A DNA stretch of 64,000 nt from Gilvimarinus sp. 2_MG-2023 (GCF_030547685.1 NZ_JAUOQM010000012.1:1-64000); one strand, 5' to 3'. Counted from the stretch's first letter, positions 18,846-29,223 are shown. Numbers and translations are program-made. The notes: generated by a model not told the origin, from the letters alone.

Positions 18846-20432
18846 ATGAAAAAGACATTATTGGCTGGAACCGGACTGCTTGGCGCGGTGATTTGCGCCA
18901 GTCCCGTTCAGGCGTACGATTGCTCCAGTTTATCCACTTGGGACGCGGCTACTGCTTATCTCGGAGGTGATCAGGTTGAAGACTCGGGTTTCGCTTACGA
19001 GGCAAAATGGTGGACTCGCGGTGATCAACCGGCACAGAGCTCGGGTGCGTGGGATGAGTGGCTCGGCTTAGGTGCTTGCGACGGCTCACCCGCAAGCAGC
19101 TCAAGTTCATCCAGCAGTTCCTCCCTGTCATCGAGCAGCAGCTCCTCCAGCTCTAGTAGCTCGCAGGCCCCGGTGGGGGATTGCTCTTCCCCGGTATACA
19201 GCGCCGGAAGTGCCTATTCGGTAGGTCAGCTGGTGCAAAATGCCGGTAGCGAATATCGCTGTGATATTAGCGGTTGGTGTTCATCCAGTGCCGACTGGGC
19301 CTATGCCCCGGGTACGGGGGCCCACTGGAGCGATGCCTGGACCGAGCAACGCTCTTGCAGCGCGGATTCATCTAGTTCTAACAGTTCGTCGTCGAGCTCT
19401 AGCTCCAGTAATAGTTCCAGTTCGTCCAGCTCTAGTCCAGGTGGCGGTTACAGCGGTAACTTCCCCGATCATGCTTTGGTCGGGTATTGGCATAACTTTA
19501 TGAACGGTGCGGGCTGTCCAATTGCACTGTCAGAGATTCCGGATGCCTGGGATATTATCGATATCGCTTTTGCCGACAACGACCCGGCCAGCAATGGCAC
19601 GGTGCACTTTAATCTGTTCGACGGCTCCGGTACTAGCTGTCCCGGTTTGGATGCAACTCAATTCAAACAGGATATGGCGGCCATGCAGGCCGAAGGAAAA
19701 ATTTTCGTGCTGTCTCTGGGCGGCGCCGAGGGCACCATTACACTTAATACCGATTCGGATGAGGCGAACTTTGTGGCCAGCTTGACCGGCCTGATCAACG
19801 AGTGGGGGTTCGATGGTGTCGATATTGACCTGGAAAGTGGCTCGCAGCTGGTACACGGCTCGCAAATCCAAGCGCGCTTACCTGGGGCACTGCGTCAGAT
19901 TGATACCAATGTGGGCGGCATGGCGCTGACCATGGCACCGGAGCACCCATATGTGCAGGGTGGCTTGACCGCTTACTCCGGTGTTTGGGGAGCGTACTTA
20001 CCGATCATTGACCAAACGCGCGACTTGCTCGACCTGCTGCATGTGCAGCTTTACAACAATGGTGGATTGCAAACACCTTATGCTAATCAATCATACCCTG
20101 CCGGCTCGGTGGATATGATGGTGGCTTCGGCGCGGATGTTGATTGAAGGTTTCCAGACAGCCGGTTCTTTGTACTTTGAGGGGCTCGACCCGCAACAGGT
20201 GTCGCTGGGCTTGCCTTCCGGGCCTTCGTCAGCGGGTTCTGGTCTGGCCACCAATCAGGCCATTATCGATGCGCTCGATTGCATCACGGCTGGCACCGCT
20301 TGTGACTCGGTAAATGCGGGTGGGGTATATCCGGACTTCAGCGGGGTGATGACCTGGTCGATTAACTGGGATATTCACGACGGTTATATCTTCTCTGGCC
20401 CAATTGGCGACAAGGTGCATAGCTTGCCTTAA
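18846..20432 (+). CDS. Secreted GH18 chitinase with two carbohydrate-binding modules
   Basis: The 528-residue protein has a signal peptide cleaved after about residue 23 (ASPVQA). Two small aromatic-rich modules of the CBM5/12 type follow, at about 25-78 (with AYEAKWWTRGDQP) and 110-172 (with EYRCDISGW), each ahead of a serine-rich linker (about 80-107 and 174-200). The GH18 catalytic domain fills the rest. Its active site reads DGVDIDLE (D323, D326, D328, acid/base E330), so it should cut chitin with retention of configuration. Poly-Ser linkers are typical of Cellvibrionales carbohydrases. It is monocistronic, followed by a strong terminator, and probably controlled through the GACAACGTTGTC operator. 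Confidence 0.95.
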   Translation: MKKTLLAGTGLLGAVICASPVQAYDCSSLSTWDAATAYLGGDQVEDSGFAYEAKWWTRGDQPAQSSGAWDEWLGLGACDGSPASSSSSSSSSSLSSSSSSSSSSSSQAPVGDCSSPVYSAGSAYSVGQLVQNAGSEYRCDISGWCSSSADWAYAPGTGAHWSDAWTEQRSCSADSSSSNSSSSSSSSSNSSSSSSSSPGGGYSGNFPDHALVGYWHNFMNGAGCPIALSEIPDAWDIIDIAFADNDPASNGTVHFNLFDGSGTSCPGLDATQFKQDMAAMQAEGKIFVLSLGGAEGTITLNTDSDEANFVASLTGLINEWGFDGVDIDLESGSQLVHGSQIQARLPGALRQIDTNVGGMALTMAPEHPYVQGGLTAYSGVWGAYLPIIDQTRDLLDLLHVQLYNNGGLQTPYANQSYPAGSVDMMVASARMLIEGFQTAGSLYFEGLDPQQVSLGLPSGPSSAGSGLATNQAIIDALDCITAGTACDSVNAGGVYPDFSGVMTWSINWDIHDGYIFSGPIGDKVHSLP

Positions 20433-20459
20433 TCGCCGGGCTGATTCGATAGCGCAAAC

Positions 20460-20493
20460 AAAAAAGGCGCCCCATTGCTGGGGCGCCTTTTTT
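20460..20493. terminator. Bidirectional intrinsic terminator between chitinase and argS
   Basis: The 8-bp stem GGCGCCCC/GGGGCGCC with a six-base loop is flanked by six A and six T, so it can stop transcription from both convergent genes. Confidence 0.95.
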
Positions 20494-20513
20494 ACGTCTT
20501 GCCGGGCAACATA

Positions 20514-22247
20514 TTACATTTGCTCTGAGACTTCGATGCCCAGCATATCTAAGCCGGTTTCCAGTGTGCGGCTAACCGCGTGGCAAATACGCAGACGGCT
20601 GGCGCGCATCGCCGGATCTACATCCGACTTAAGAATCGGGCAGGCCTCGTAAAAGCGCATAAACAAGCTGGCGACATCGTATAAGTAGGTGCAGAGCACA
20701 TGGGGTAGGGCATCGTCGGCAACTTGCCCTAATACCTCGCCCAACTGCAACAACTTGATGGCGAGTGCTTTTTCTTGTTCTTGTGCAAGAACGATCTCGC
20801 CGCTGACCGCCACAGGTTCGATTTCTGCCTTGCGGAAAACACTGCGCACGCGGGTGTATGCGTACTGCAGGTAGGGCGCGGTATTGCCCTCAAAGCTCAA
20901 CATGGTGTCCCAGTTAAAGACATAATCGTTGGTGCGGGTTTTACACAAATCTGCGTATTTTACCGCGCCAATACCCACCTTGCGCGCGACATTGTCAGCA
21001 TCAGCCAGGTCTGGGTTTTTATCGGTAATGACTTTCGCGGCGCGTTCAATAGCTTCGTCCAGCAGAGCGGCCAGTTTAACCGTGCCCCCCGAGCGGGTTT
21101 TAAACGGCTTGCCGTCAGCGCCCATCATGGTGCCAAAGGCGTGGTGCTCAAGGCTCACATGCTCGTCGACAAAGCCCGCCTTGCGCGCCAAGGTAAACAC
21201 CTGCTGCATATGCAGGGACTGGCGAGCGTCAATAAAGTAGAGAATACGATCGGCGTGCAGCGTATTGGCGCGATAGCGAATAGCGGCTAAGTCGGTAGTG
21301 GCGTAGAGAAAACCACCGCCTTGCTTTTGCACAATCACCGGCGAGGGGTTGCCCTCTTTGTCGGCCAGTTCGGGCAGGAAAACCACTTGCGCGCCCTGAT
21401 CTTCCTGACATAAGCCCTGTGCTTGCAGCTCGCTAACCAGCGGTGCTAAATCGTCATTGTAAAAGCTTTCACCGCACACATCCTCATCGCTTAACGTTAC
21501 GTTGAGCTTGTTGTAAATGTCGGCGCTATGAGCGAGAGAAACACGCTTAAACGATTGCCACAACTCCAGTGTTTTGGCATCACCGGATTGCAGCCTTACT
21601 ACATAGTCGCGCGCCTTATCGGCGAACGCCTGCTCGCGGTCGAAATGCGCTTTGGCCTGCTGATAAAACACTTCCAAATCCGATAGCGCCATACTGGCGC
21701 TGTCGCTATCGGCCATTTGTTCTTCGAGTTCGGCGATCAGCATGCCGAACTGAGTGCCCCAGTCGCCCACGTGGTTCTGCCGAATGACCTTATGACCCAG
21801 GCGGCTGAGTATGCGTACCAGTGCGTCGCCAATAATCGACGAGCGCAGGTGGCCGACGTGCATCTCTTTGGCAAGGTTGGGGGATGAGTAATCCACTACA
21901 ACGGTTTGTGGTTCGGCGGCGGGGCGAATCGCCAGAGCCGGATCGCGCTCAGCGTTGCCCAGTTGCTCACTCAGCCAGGCCGGGTTGAGGTGAATGTTGA
22001 TAAAACCCGGGCCTGCGATCTCTACTTTATCCGCGATTGAGCCGAGCTCAAGCTCGTCTGTGATCTTACCGGCCAGCTCGCGCGGATTGGTGCCGACTTT
22101 CTTGGCCGCAGCCATGGCGCCATTGGCCTGATAATCGCCAAAACCGGCTTTTTTGGCCGGCGCCACCATGGGTTGGCACTCGGCGGGAATGCCGGCTGCG
22201 TTCATAGCGGACTTTACTTTTTCGCTCAGAAGTTCACGGATGTTCAT
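20514..22247 (-). CDS. argS: Arginyl-tRNA synthetase
   Basis: ArgS charges tRNA-Arg. The 577-residue class I enzyme has an N-terminal Arg-tRNA-synthetase domain (to about 90), the HIGH-type motif HVGHLRS and the degenerate KMSKS region ([11 protein letters not shown]) usual for this enzyme, then the anticodon-binding DALR domain. I chose ATG 22247 ([11 protein letters not shown]) over an upstream TTG at 22256. It is divergent from the enoyl-CoA hydratase gene. Confidence 0.97.
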   Translation of the reverse strand: MNIRELLSEKVKSAMNAAGIPAECQPMVAPAKKAGFGDYQANGAMAAAKKVGTNPRELAGKITDELELGSIADKVEIAGPGFINIHLNPAWLSEQLGNAERDPALAIRPAAEPQTVVVDYSSPNLAKEMHVGHLRSSIIGDALVRILSRLGHKVIRQNHVGDWGTQFGMLIAELEEQMADSDSASMALSDLEVFYQQAKAHFDREQAFADKARDYVVRLQSGDAKTLELWQSFKRVSLAHSADIYNKLNVTLSDEDVCGESFYNDDLAPLVSELQAQGLCQEDQGAQVVFLPELADKEGNPSPVIVQKQGGGFLYATTDLAAIRYRANTLHADRILYFIDARQSLHMQQVFTLARKAGFVDEHVSLEHHAFGTMMGADGKPFKTRSGGTVKLAALLDEAIERAAKVITDKNPDLADADNVARKVGIGAVKYADLCKTRTNDYVFNWDTMLSFEGNTAPYLQYAYTRVRSVFRKAEIEPVAVSGEIVLAQEQEKALAIKLLQLGEVLGQVADDALPHVLCTYLYDVASLFMRFYEACPILKSDVDPAMRASRLRICHAVSRTLETGLDMLGIEVSEQM

Positions 22248-22416
22248 AGGGCTCAAACAGTCAGATTAGAAAACCGTGAATTGTAGCATGCCGAGGCAGG
22301 CAGAGCCTGTGCTCAAAAGAAAATTACCGGTTTATCATCCGCCATACACAGGTAATCTCTCTGAGCTACACTTTACCCGAGTGTTACAAACGATAGTCAG
22401 TGAAAGAGGAGTCGCT

Positions 22417-23199
22417 ATGACAATGCCTTTTGAGGTGTCCGAACAGGTAAAGGCCAATATAATGGATGGCGTGTTGCGCTTGCAGCTTAACCGCCCACAA
22501 CAGAAAAATGCCCTGTCGCTGGCCATGTATCAATCCCTGGCCAATGCGTTGCAGTGGGCGGCTACGAGCGATAATGTGCGTGTGGTGTGTTTGGCAGGCT
22601 CCGAGGACAGCTTCACCGCTGGTAATGATTTGGCTGATTTTCTTCGGGCTGGGCAAGGTGGGCCGCCCGTATTGTCGAAAGAGCATCCGGTTATACAATT
22701 TATGCACTCCCTGCGTCACTTGCCGCAGCCGATTGTGGCCGAGGTTAATGGTATGGCTATTGGTATCGGCACCACCTTGCTGCTGCATTGTGATTTTGTG
22801 TATGCAGCCGATGACGCTTATTTTCAGTTGCCGTTTGCCCGCCTGGGGCTGTGCCCCGAATTTGCTTCCAGTGCATTGTTGGTGCGCCGGGTAGGGGAGG
22901 CTCGGGCCAAGGAAATGCTGTTGTTGGGCGAGGCAATTAGCGCTGGGCAGGCGCTGGGTTACGGTCTGCTCAACGGCGTGTTCCCGCGCGAGCGTCTCGG
23001 CACCGAGGTGGACAGTGTTTGTCAGACTCTCGCCCTGCGCCCCCCGCAAGCACTGCGCCGCAGTAAAGCCCTGATTAACCAGGTGGTGGGCTGGCCGGTG
23101 GATCGAGTTATTGAACGTGAACTCGAAGTGTTTAGCGAGTGTCTAGGAGGCGAAGAAGCCCAATTGATTATCAAACAAGCGACAGAGGAAAAAACATGA
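22417..23199 (+). CDS. Enoyl-CoA hydratase/isomerase family protein
   Basis: A 260-residue crotonase-fold protein. The CoA and oxyanion-hole segments are visible: EDSFTAGNDLADF and VNGMAIGIGTTLLLHCDFVYA. ATG 22417 is preceded by AGAGGAG; the frame is open further upstream to 22276, but that part has no conserved sequence. The acidic catalytic residues are not clear-cut, and the LPFARLGLCPEFASS segment suggests an isomerase-like member. The stop overlaps the following SDR gene (ATGA), so the pair probably acts together on acyl-CoA, perhaps unsaturated fatty acids. Confidence 0.88.
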   Translation: MTMPFEVSEQVKANIMDGVLRLQLNRPQQKNALSLAMYQSLANALQWAATSDNVRVVCLAGSEDSFTAGNDLADFLRAGQGGPPVLSKEHPVIQFMHSLRHLPQPIVAEVNGMAIGIGTTLLLHCDFVYAADDAYFQLPFARLGLCPEFASSALLVRRVGEARAKEMLLLGEAISAGQALGYGLLNGVFPRERLGTEVDSVCQTLALRPPQALRRSKALINQVVGWPVDRVIERELEVFSECLGGEEAQLIIKQATEEKT

Positions 23200-24014
23200 A
23201 TCTTAATGGCGATTTTTCGGGTAAAACCGTCTTGGTTGTGGGGGGTACCAGCGGTATTTGCCGCGCTGCAGCGGAGCGTTTTGCCGGGCTGGGGTGCAGT
23301 GTTTGCGTGATCAGCCGCTCGCAAGAAAAAATCGATGCCACTGTTGCCGCGTTGGCAGAGTTGGGCGCTCAGGACAGTTGTGGTTACAGCGTCGATGTGC
23401 GCAATGGTGAGGCTTTGCGCGAAGCGCTGCGGCAATTGCACGCGCGCTGGGGCGCCTTGGATATTGTGGTTTCCGGTGCGGCGGGTAACTTCCCAGCGCT
23501 TGCCAGTAACCTGTCCGATAATGGTTTTGCTGCGGTGGTAGACATTGATCTAAAAGGCACCTTTCATGTGATGAGCGCGATCTACCCCTATTTGCGCAAA
23601 CCCGGCGCCTCGGTCATTAATATTTCCGCGCCGCAAGCGCAGCTGGCGATGGCCGGGCAGGTGCATGTCTGTGCGGCTAAAGCTGGGGTGGATATGATTA
23701 CCCGCACATTGTGTATTGAATGGGGCGCTGAGGGAGTGCGGGTGAATTCGGTGATTCCGGGACCGGTAGAGGGAACCGAGGGCATGGAGCGCTTGGCTCC
23801 GGATGAAAAAATGCGAGGTAAAATTGCCGCTACCGTGCCATTACAACGTTTGGGGCGAGGCCGTGATATTGCCGATGCCTGCGTCTTTTTAAGTTCAGAT
23901 TTAGCCAGTTATATCAGCGGGGTGGTACTTCCTGTCGATGGAGGTTGGAGCTTGGGCGGAGCCGCCACTATTGGTACCGGCCTTGCGCAGATGTTGCAAC
24001 AACAGCAGCAATAA
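23196..24014 (+). CDS. SDR family oxidoreductase, 2,4-dienoyl-CoA reductase-like
   Basis: A 272-residue short-chain dehydrogenase with the nucleotide-binding motif GGTSGICRAAA and the VSGAAGNFPA strand corresponding to NNAG. The usual catalytic Tyr of YxxxK is replaced by Val (VCAAK), as in 2,4-dienoyl-CoA reductases of the DECR type, where the Tyr is also missing. Together with the coupled enoyl-CoA hydratase/isomerase gene this suggests a role in unsaturated fatty acid oxidation. The C-terminus ends in a run of glutamines. The first half also fits other SDRs, so the substrate is inferred. Confidence 0.8.
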   Translation: MNLNGDFSGKTVLVVGGTSGICRAAAERFAGLGCSVCVISRSQEKIDATVAALAELGAQDSCGYSVDVRNGEALREALRQLHARWGALDIVVSGAAGNFPALASNLSDNGFAAVVDIDLKGTFHVMSAIYPYLRKPGASVINISAPQAQLAMAGQVHVCAAKAGVDMITRTLCIEWGAEGVRVNSVIPGPVEGTEGMERLAPDEKMRGKIAATVPLQRLGRGRDIADACVFLSSDLASYISGVVLPVDGGWSLGGAATIGTGLAQMLQQQQQ

Positions 24015-24155
24015 AAGCATGTAGACACGGCATCTATTAGGCCCCAATTGCCCACAGGAATAACAAAGCCTAGGGGTTAATAACACAATGATCTACATGC
24101 CAAAAAAGCAGCTGCTATGCTTGTAGTAAGACAGAAGCATGGGGGGTATCCCGCT

Positions 24156-24398
24156 ATGACGATTCGCAAACGAGGTGTACAAGCTGCAGTGCCAGATAAT
24201 ATCAAAGCCTTTTTAAATGATATACAGCTATTGGCACTGCACCATATGGAATCTTACGGGTGGCAATTGTGGTTTGTGCGCAGGCCGCTTTTTCAGGTGC
24301 CCGTGGCAGTAGTTAAAGACGCAGAAGGCGAGCGTGTAGGCGTGTTAGAAATAGATGGCCAAGTTAACATGCAGCCTGGCTTACAGTTGCGCCCTTAG
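24156..24398 (+). CDS. Small conserved-looking hypothetical protein
   Basis: An 80-residue protein starting at ATG 24156 behind a GGGGGGT ribosome binding site; the open frame reaches 24117 but that part lacks a start signal. It has no signal peptide or membrane segment. The order of residues (HHMESYGWQLWFVRRPLFQVPVAVV) suggests one helix and a beta-hairpin. I do not recognise the family. Convergent with DUF2058. Confidence 0.6.
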   Translation: MTIRKRGVQAAVPDNIKAFLNDIQLLALHHMESYGWQLWFVRRPLFQVPVAVVKDAEGERVGVLEIDGQVNMQPGLQLRP

Positions 24399-24418
24399 CG
24401 AGTTGCAGGCTAAGGGCG
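24390..24418. terminator. Ten-bp hairpin at the convergent gene ends
   Basis: CGCCCTTAGC (24390-24399) pairs perfectly with GCTAAGGGCG (24409-24418) over nine bases, and the left arm contains the stop codon of the 80-residue gene. No T-run follows on either strand, so it is either a weak terminator or an mRNA-end stabiliser for the converging transcripts. Confidence 0.5.
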
Positions 24419-24431
24419 ATTGATCAAATCG

Positions 24432-24968
24432 CTACCACATAAGGTCATCGGGAATAACATAGTCCGCGTAGGGATCGTCTTCATCGGGCGCGTCGGCGGC
24501 TTTGCTCGCTTGCGAAATCACTACAGTTTCATCGCGCAAGGCGATTTTCTCGGCAATGACTGCGGGTACCAATTCGTAATTTTCTTCCAGGCGAACAATA
24601 GCCAACAAGCCACGACTTAACTGCTCGACCTGCTGCGCTGAGGCGTAAAGTGATTTCACCGCACTGCCATCGGTAAAATTATAGGCTGTGTCGCCTTTTT
24701 TAGGCTGCAAGTTGAGGCTGATTAATTGTTTAATTTGGGCCTGAATGGCTTTTTCCTGCGCCGCGGCGTTGCGCTCGGCGTTTAGCTGACGGTCGCGCTC
24801 GGCTTTTTCTTGGCGGGCAAGTTGCGCCGCAGCTTTGGTTTCGTCAATGCTAGGCTCTTTGCTGCGGTGTTGGACGCGCGCTTGTTTGGCCTTCTCCTTT
24901 TTGGTCTGCTTGGCTTTTTTGTTGTCGATTAAACCAGCTTTAAGAAGTTGATCTTGCAGGCTGCTCAT
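24432..24968 (-). CDS. DUF2058 family protein (YaiL-like)
   Basis: A 178-residue protein with the DUF2058 opening MSSLQDQLLKAGLIDNKKAK, a long lysine- and glutamate-rich coiled segment (about 17-100) and a folded C-terminal half with the YNFTDGSAVKSL motif. It is thought to be a nucleoprotein or polysome-associated factor (YaiL), but the function is unsettled. ATG 24968 gives the conserved start; the open frame extends to 25202 without conservation. It is divergent from dbpA. Confidence 0.85.
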   Translation of the reverse strand: MSSLQDQLLKAGLIDNKKAKQTKKEKAKQARVQHRSKEPSIDETKAAAQLARQEKAERDRQLNAERNAAAQEKAIQAQIKQLISLNLQPKKGDTAYNFTDGSAVKSLYASAQQVEQLSRGLLAIVRLEENYELVPAVIAEKIALRDETVVISQASKAADAPDEDDPYADYVIPDDLMW

Positions 24969-25104
24969 GGATTCTCCGCATTGAATATCAATTTGGAGCA
25001 AAATGTAGCAGATCCCCCGCGCATTGAACAGTATAATGCCCCGCTGGGTGTGCTCTGTATTGGCAGTGGACTCCCCCCATACACACAGCCATAGGTATTG
25101 AATT

Positions 25105-26496
25105 TTGACCGAACACGCCCAGGATAGCTTTTCCACTTTGCCGCTGCGCCCACCTTTGCTGCAAAGCCTAGAGTCACTGGGGTTTGATTCTATGACCCCC
25201 ATTCAAGCCGAGTCACTGCCCTTAGTGTTGGCAGGTACCGATGTCATCGGCCAGGGTAAAACCGGTTCCGGTAAAACCGCCGCTTTTGCTTTGGGGGTGT
25301 TGAATAAATTGGATGTGAAACGCTTCCAGATTCAATCTTTGATTTTATGTCCCACCCGCGAGCTGGCCGACCAGGTAGCCAAAGAGATTCGCCGTCTGGC
25401 ACGAAATATTCATAACATTAAAGTATTGACCTTGTGCGGTGGTATGCCTTTTGGCCCGCAAATAAACTCTCTGGAGCACGGTGCGCATATCGTGGTGGGG
25501 ACACCGGGGCGAATAGAAGAGCATGTTCGCAAACAACACCTGCAGCTAGGTAAGGTTACCACCTTGGTGTTGGATGAGGCCGATCGCATGTTGCAAATGG
25601 GTTTTCAACAGGCGCTGGATGCGATTATTGGCCAGGTGCCGCAACAGCGCCAAAGCTTATTGTTTAGCGCCACCTACCCCGAGGCGATTGAAGCCATGGC
25701 GACGCGCTACATGCGCGAGCCGGTATTTTTGAAAGTGGCCTCCACTCACAATGCCACCAGTATTAAACAGGTTTTTTATTCGGTTAAAAACGATGATCGC
25801 TCAGGTGCGGTGAAAACGTTGCTGCTGCATGCCCAGGCGGCATCTGCAGTGATTTTTTGCAACACCAAGCGCGAAGTGAAAGAGCTGGCCGAACTATTGA
25901 ACGGCGCGGGCTATTGCGCCGCCGCCCTGCATGGTGACTTAGAGCAACGCGATCGCGATCAGGCGTTAGTGCGCTTTGCCAATGGCAGCGTCAATGTGTT
26001 GGTAGCCACTGATGTCGCCGCACGCGGTTTGGATGTGGATGATTTGGAGCTGGTGGTTAATTATCAAATTCCGCGTGATCCTGAGGTGTATGTACACCGA
26101 ATTGGTCGTACCGGCCGGGCTGGAGCCAAGGGACGTTCTTTTACCTTGTGCAGTGATAAAGAGCTGCATAAGTTGGCCGCCCTCGAAACATTACAGGATG
26201 ATCGCTTTGTGCTGGAGCAATTGCCTAAGGCACCGGCTAAGGTACCCGCCGAGCAAGCGCCAAAGATGGTGACCTTGCAAATAGATGGTGGCAAAAAGCA
26301 AAAGGTTCGCCCTGGGGATATCGTTGGCTGCTTAACGGGAGAGGACGGTGTGACTCAAAACGACATCGGTAAAATCAATGTGTTTGATTTCAGTGCTTAT
26401 GTCGCTGTAGATCGTTCGGTATTTCGCCAAGCACTGAAAAAGATTCAAACCGGTACGTTAAAAGGCCGCCGCTTTCGGGTGCGTTTGCTCGATTAG
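25105..26496 (+). CDS. dbpA: ATP-dependent RNA helicase DbpA
   Basis: A 463-residue DEAD-box helicase that acts in 50S ribosomal subunit assembly. It has the Q motif, Walker A (GKTGSGKT), DEAD (LVLDEADRM), SAT and HRIGRTGRAG motifs. The C-terminal DbpA RNA-binding domain (about 390-463, GDIVGCLTGEDGVTQNDIGKI) is what directs the enzyme to hairpin 92 of 23S rRNA and separates it from RhlE or SrmB. Translation seems to begin at TTG 25105; the next Met lies within the Q motif. Confidence 0.95.
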   Translation: MTEHAQDSFSTLPLRPPLLQSLESLGFDSMTPIQAESLPLVLAGTDVIGQGKTGSGKTAAFALGVLNKLDVKRFQIQSLILCPTRELADQVAKEIRRLARNIHNIKVLTLCGGMPFGPQINSLEHGAHIVVGTPGRIEEHVRKQHLQLGKVTTLVLDEADRMLQMGFQQALDAIIGQVPQQRQSLLFSATYPEAIEAMATRYMREPVFLKVASTHNATSIKQVFYSVKNDDRSGAVKTLLLHAQAASAVIFCNTKREVKELAELLNGAGYCAAALHGDLEQRDRDQALVRFANGSVNVLVATDVAARGLDVDDLELVVNYQIPRDPEVYVHRIGRTGRAGAKGRSFTLCSDKELHKLAALETLQDDRFVLEQLPKAPAKVPAEQAPKMVTLQIDGGKKQKVRPGDIVGCLTGEDGVTQNDIGKINVFDFSAYVAVDRSVFRQALKKIQTGTLKGRRFRVRLLD

Positions 26497-26858
26497 CCGA
26501 TAGGTTTAAAGCGCTGAACTAACATCTTTAGCAGTAACGCCAGCACCAAGCCGCCGATAAGCCCGGCAGTGTTGGCGAGCATGTCCCATAAGTCGAAACT
26601 GCGCCAAGGTAGGAAGTATTGAATAACTTCTATGCCGGTAGAAAATAGCCACAGGGCGATGGCGCGAGCCCACCAAGAGCTGCGCGGGTAGGCAATACTG
26701 ATTGAAATTCCCGCGACTAAATAGCCGACAAAATGCATCAGCAAGTCGTTGTAATCGCCCACGACCTGCTGTGGTTGTTTGGCGGTACCGGCCACTACAT
26801 AAACCGCTAGCATAAACCAGTACTGACCGATTAGGGCAAAACGCCACAGGTTCGCCAT
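26493..26858 (-). CDS. VanZ-like membrane protein
   Basis: A 121-residue protein with about four membrane segments and the VanZ-like pattern (DLLMHFVGYLVAG, STGIEVIQYFLPWRSFDLWDMLANTAG). Small VanZ-like proteins are common and mostly uncharacterised. It shares its last four bases with the dbpA end and begins immediately after the universal stress protein gene (0-base gap), so it is probably the last gene of the SulP-Usp transcript. Confidence 0.8.
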   Translation of the reverse strand: MANLWRFALIGQYWFMLAVYVVAGTAKQPQQVVGDYNDLLMHFVGYLVAGISISIAYPRSSWWARAIALWLFSTGIEVIQYFLPWRSFDLWDMLANTAGLIGGLVLALLLKMLVQRFKPIG

Positions 26859-27713
26859 CTAGCGCAAAATCAGCATAGACGTTTGGCAGCGGCAGATCAT
26901 GGCGGTGGTCGTGCTGCCGACAATAAAGTGGCGAATGCGCGAATGGCCGTAGGCCCCCAGTACCAAAAGCTCGATGTTATTTTGGCTTTGATACTCTACT
27001 AAAGCGGTTTCCGGATCGCCGGAGATAATGTGGCTTTCGACGGTTAAACCGGCCTTTACCAATAGCTCGTCTGCCCACTTAAGGGATTCGCGATTGGCGT
27101 CCAGATCGGCGCCGACCATCACCAGATGACAGTGGCAGCCTTTAAGCAGAGGGCTGGCGGCAATCATTTCGATGCCTTTGCGAATAGTCGCACTGCCATC
27201 GTAGGCAATCATAAGCACCTTGGGTGCGGTAAACTCGGGCTGCACAATTAAAATGGGTTTGTGCATGGCGCGAATGATTTTTTCAATATGGCTGCCGATA
27301 TGACCATGGGCACTGGCGCTTTCGGCGCCGCGCTTGCCAACCACCAGCAGTCGCGTTTCTTTTTCTAAGTCCATTAAGGTATCGGTTAGCTCACCGTGGC
27401 GCTGGCGTGTCTCAATCTCTGGCAGACCTGCGGCGGATACTCGCGCTTTGGCGGCGACCAGTAATTGTTTACCTTGCTCCATGGCGATCTTGGCTCGTTT
27501 CTCATCGAGCGAGGCCAGCTCTTCGAGCAAAGTCTCTTGCGCGCCAAAACCTAAAGTGCCGGACAAATTTTGCTCGCCCGCACCGTGCACATAATCCAAC
27601 GCATGCAATAAATGGAGGGGGGCAGTTAACTGCTGGGCTGCCCACGCGGCACCGTCACAGACGGATTCGGCGTAGTGTGAGTCGTCGATACAGGCAATAA
27701 CATTAGCGGCCAT
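26859..27713 (-). CDS. Tandem universal stress protein
   Basis: A 284-residue cytosolic protein with two Usp domains (about 1-150 and 155-284). The ATP-binding motif G-x2-G-x9-G(S/T) is visible in both halves: GKRGAESASAHGHIGS and GAYGHSRIRHFIVGSTT. It lies 25 bases after the SulP transporter gene. SulP-Usp pairs recur in marine gammaproteobacteria, so a role in regulating that transporter or in the stress caused by its substrate is inferred. Confidence 0.92.
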   Translation of the reverse strand: MAANVIACIDDSHYAESVCDGAAWAAQQLTAPLHLLHALDYVHGAGEQNLSGTLGFGAQETLLEELASLDEKRAKIAMEQGKQLLVAAKARVSAAGLPEIETRQRHGELTDTLMDLEKETRLLVVGKRGAESASAHGHIGSHIEKIIRAMHKPILIVQPEFTAPKVLMIAYDGSATIRKGIEMIAASPLLKGCHCHLVMVGADLDANRESLKWADELLVKAGLTVESHIISGDPETALVEYQSQNNIELLVLGAYGHSRIRHFIVGSTTTAMICRCQTSMLILR

Positions 27714-27738
27714 AGGGTAACTCCTTGTGATCGATGGC

Positions 27739-29223
27739 TCAGTGGCCCATCAGCTTTTCAACTTCTTCGGGTTTGTCGTGCACCGCAAAACGGTCCACGA
27801 GTGTGGCACTGGCTTTGTTAAGGCCGATTAATTCGACCTCGGTGCCTTCGCGGCGAAATTTCAGAACAACCTTATCCAGTGAGCTGATTGCGGTAATGTC
27901 CCAAAAGTGGGCTTTTGATAAGTCGATAGTGACACGTTCAATCGCCTCTTTGAAGTCGAATCCAGCAATAAATTGCTCAGCGGATGAGAAGAAAACCTGG
28001 CCGACAACCGTATAGGTGCGGCTACTTCTCTCGGCATTAATGTCTGAGCCCACATACAAAATTTGCCCCACCTTGTGAGCAAAGAATAAGGTGCTAAGCA
28101 GAACCCCGAGTAGAACACCCAGCGCTAAGTTATGGGTGGCGACAACCACGGCGACGGTGGCCACCATAACCACCGAGGAGCTTTTGGGGTTGGTTTTAAG
28201 GGCCACCAGTGACGACCAACTGAAGGTGCCAATAGACACCATGATCATTACGGCCACCAGCGAGGCCATCGGCATACGCGCGACCCAGTCGCCGAGAAAG
28301 ACAACCAATATCAGCAAAAACACGCCGGCTACCAGTGTGGATAAACGGGTACGGCCGCCGGATTTTACATTAATGACCGATTGACCAATCATGGCGCAAC
28401 CGGCCATGCCGCCGAGAAAGCCCGAACCAATATTGGCCACGCCCTGGCTGACACACTCGCGGTTTTTATTGCTATCAGTATCAGTGAGATCATCGACGAT
28501 TGTCGCTGTCATCATTGACTCCAGCAGGCCGACCACAGCGAGGGTAGCGGAAAAAGGAAAGATGATTTTCAACGTCTCTAAATTGAGCGGCACATCGGGT
28601 AGCAAAAATACTGGCAAACTATCGGGCAGCTCGCCCATATCGCCCACGGTGCGCACGTCAATACCGAAGTAGACGGTGATAAAGGTCAGGCTGACAATAC
28701 AGACCAGCGGCGATGGGACGGCGCGGGTGATGTAGGGAAATAGGTAAATAATAGCAAGTCCCGCGGCCAGCAATAGGTAAACCGGCACGGTAAAGTTGCC
28801 CCCGGTAATTTCGGGCAGCTGGGCCAGAAAAATTAAGATCGCCAGTGCGTTGACGAAGCCGGTCACCACCGAGCGCGACACAAAACGCATCAGGCTGCCG
28901 AGCTTTAGCGCACCGGCAATCATTTGCAACACCCCGGTTAACAAGGTGGCCGCCAATAAGTATTCCAGCCCGTGGTCTTTGACCAAATCCACCATCACCA
29001 GTGCCATGGCGCCTGTCGCGGCGGAAATCATCGCCGGGCGACCGCCGGTAAAGGCACTGATAAAGGCAATACAGAAAGAGGCGTAGAGCCCGACCTTGGG
29101 GTCGACGCCGGCAATAATAGAAAAAGCGATGGCCTCGGGAATCAGCGCCAGAGCCACTACGGCGCCAGAGAGCACATCGCCGCGAATATTGCTGAACCAG
29201 ACTTCTTTAAGAGAGTTTTGCAT
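27739..29223 (-). CDS. SulP family inorganic anion transporter with STAS domain
   Basis: A 494-residue inner-membrane transporter: about eleven to fourteen membrane segments (residues 10-385), the SulP opening [24 protein letters not shown], and a C-terminal STAS domain (about 400-490, with the [18 protein letters not shown] helix region). SulP proteins of this compact kind carry sulphate or bicarbonate; which one cannot be read from sequence. It heads the transcript that continues into the Usp and VanZ-like genes. Confidence 0.92.
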   Translation of the reverse strand: MQNSLKEVWFSNIRGDVLSGAVVALALIPEAIAFSIIAGVDPKVGLYASFCIAFISAFTGGRPAMISAATGAMALVMVDLVKDHGLEYLLAATLLTGVLQMIAGALKLGSLMRFVSRSVVTGFVNALAILIFLAQLPEITGGNFTVPVYLLLAAGLAIIYLFPYITRAVPSPLVCIVSLTFITVYFGIDVRTVGDMGELPDSLPVFLLPDVPLNLETLKIIFPFSATLAVVGLLESMMTATIVDDLTDTDSNKNRECVSQGVANIGSGFLGGMAGCAMIGQSVINVKSGGRTRLSTLVAGVFLLILVVFLGDWVARMPMASLVAVMIMVSIGTFSWSSLVALKTNPKSSSVVMVATVAVVVATHNLALGVLLGVLLSTLFFAHKVGQILYVGSDINAERSSRTYTVVGQVFFSSAEQFIAGFDFKEAIERVTIDLSKAHFWDITAISSLDKVVLKFRREGTEVELIGLNKASATLVDRFAVHDKPEEVEKLMGH

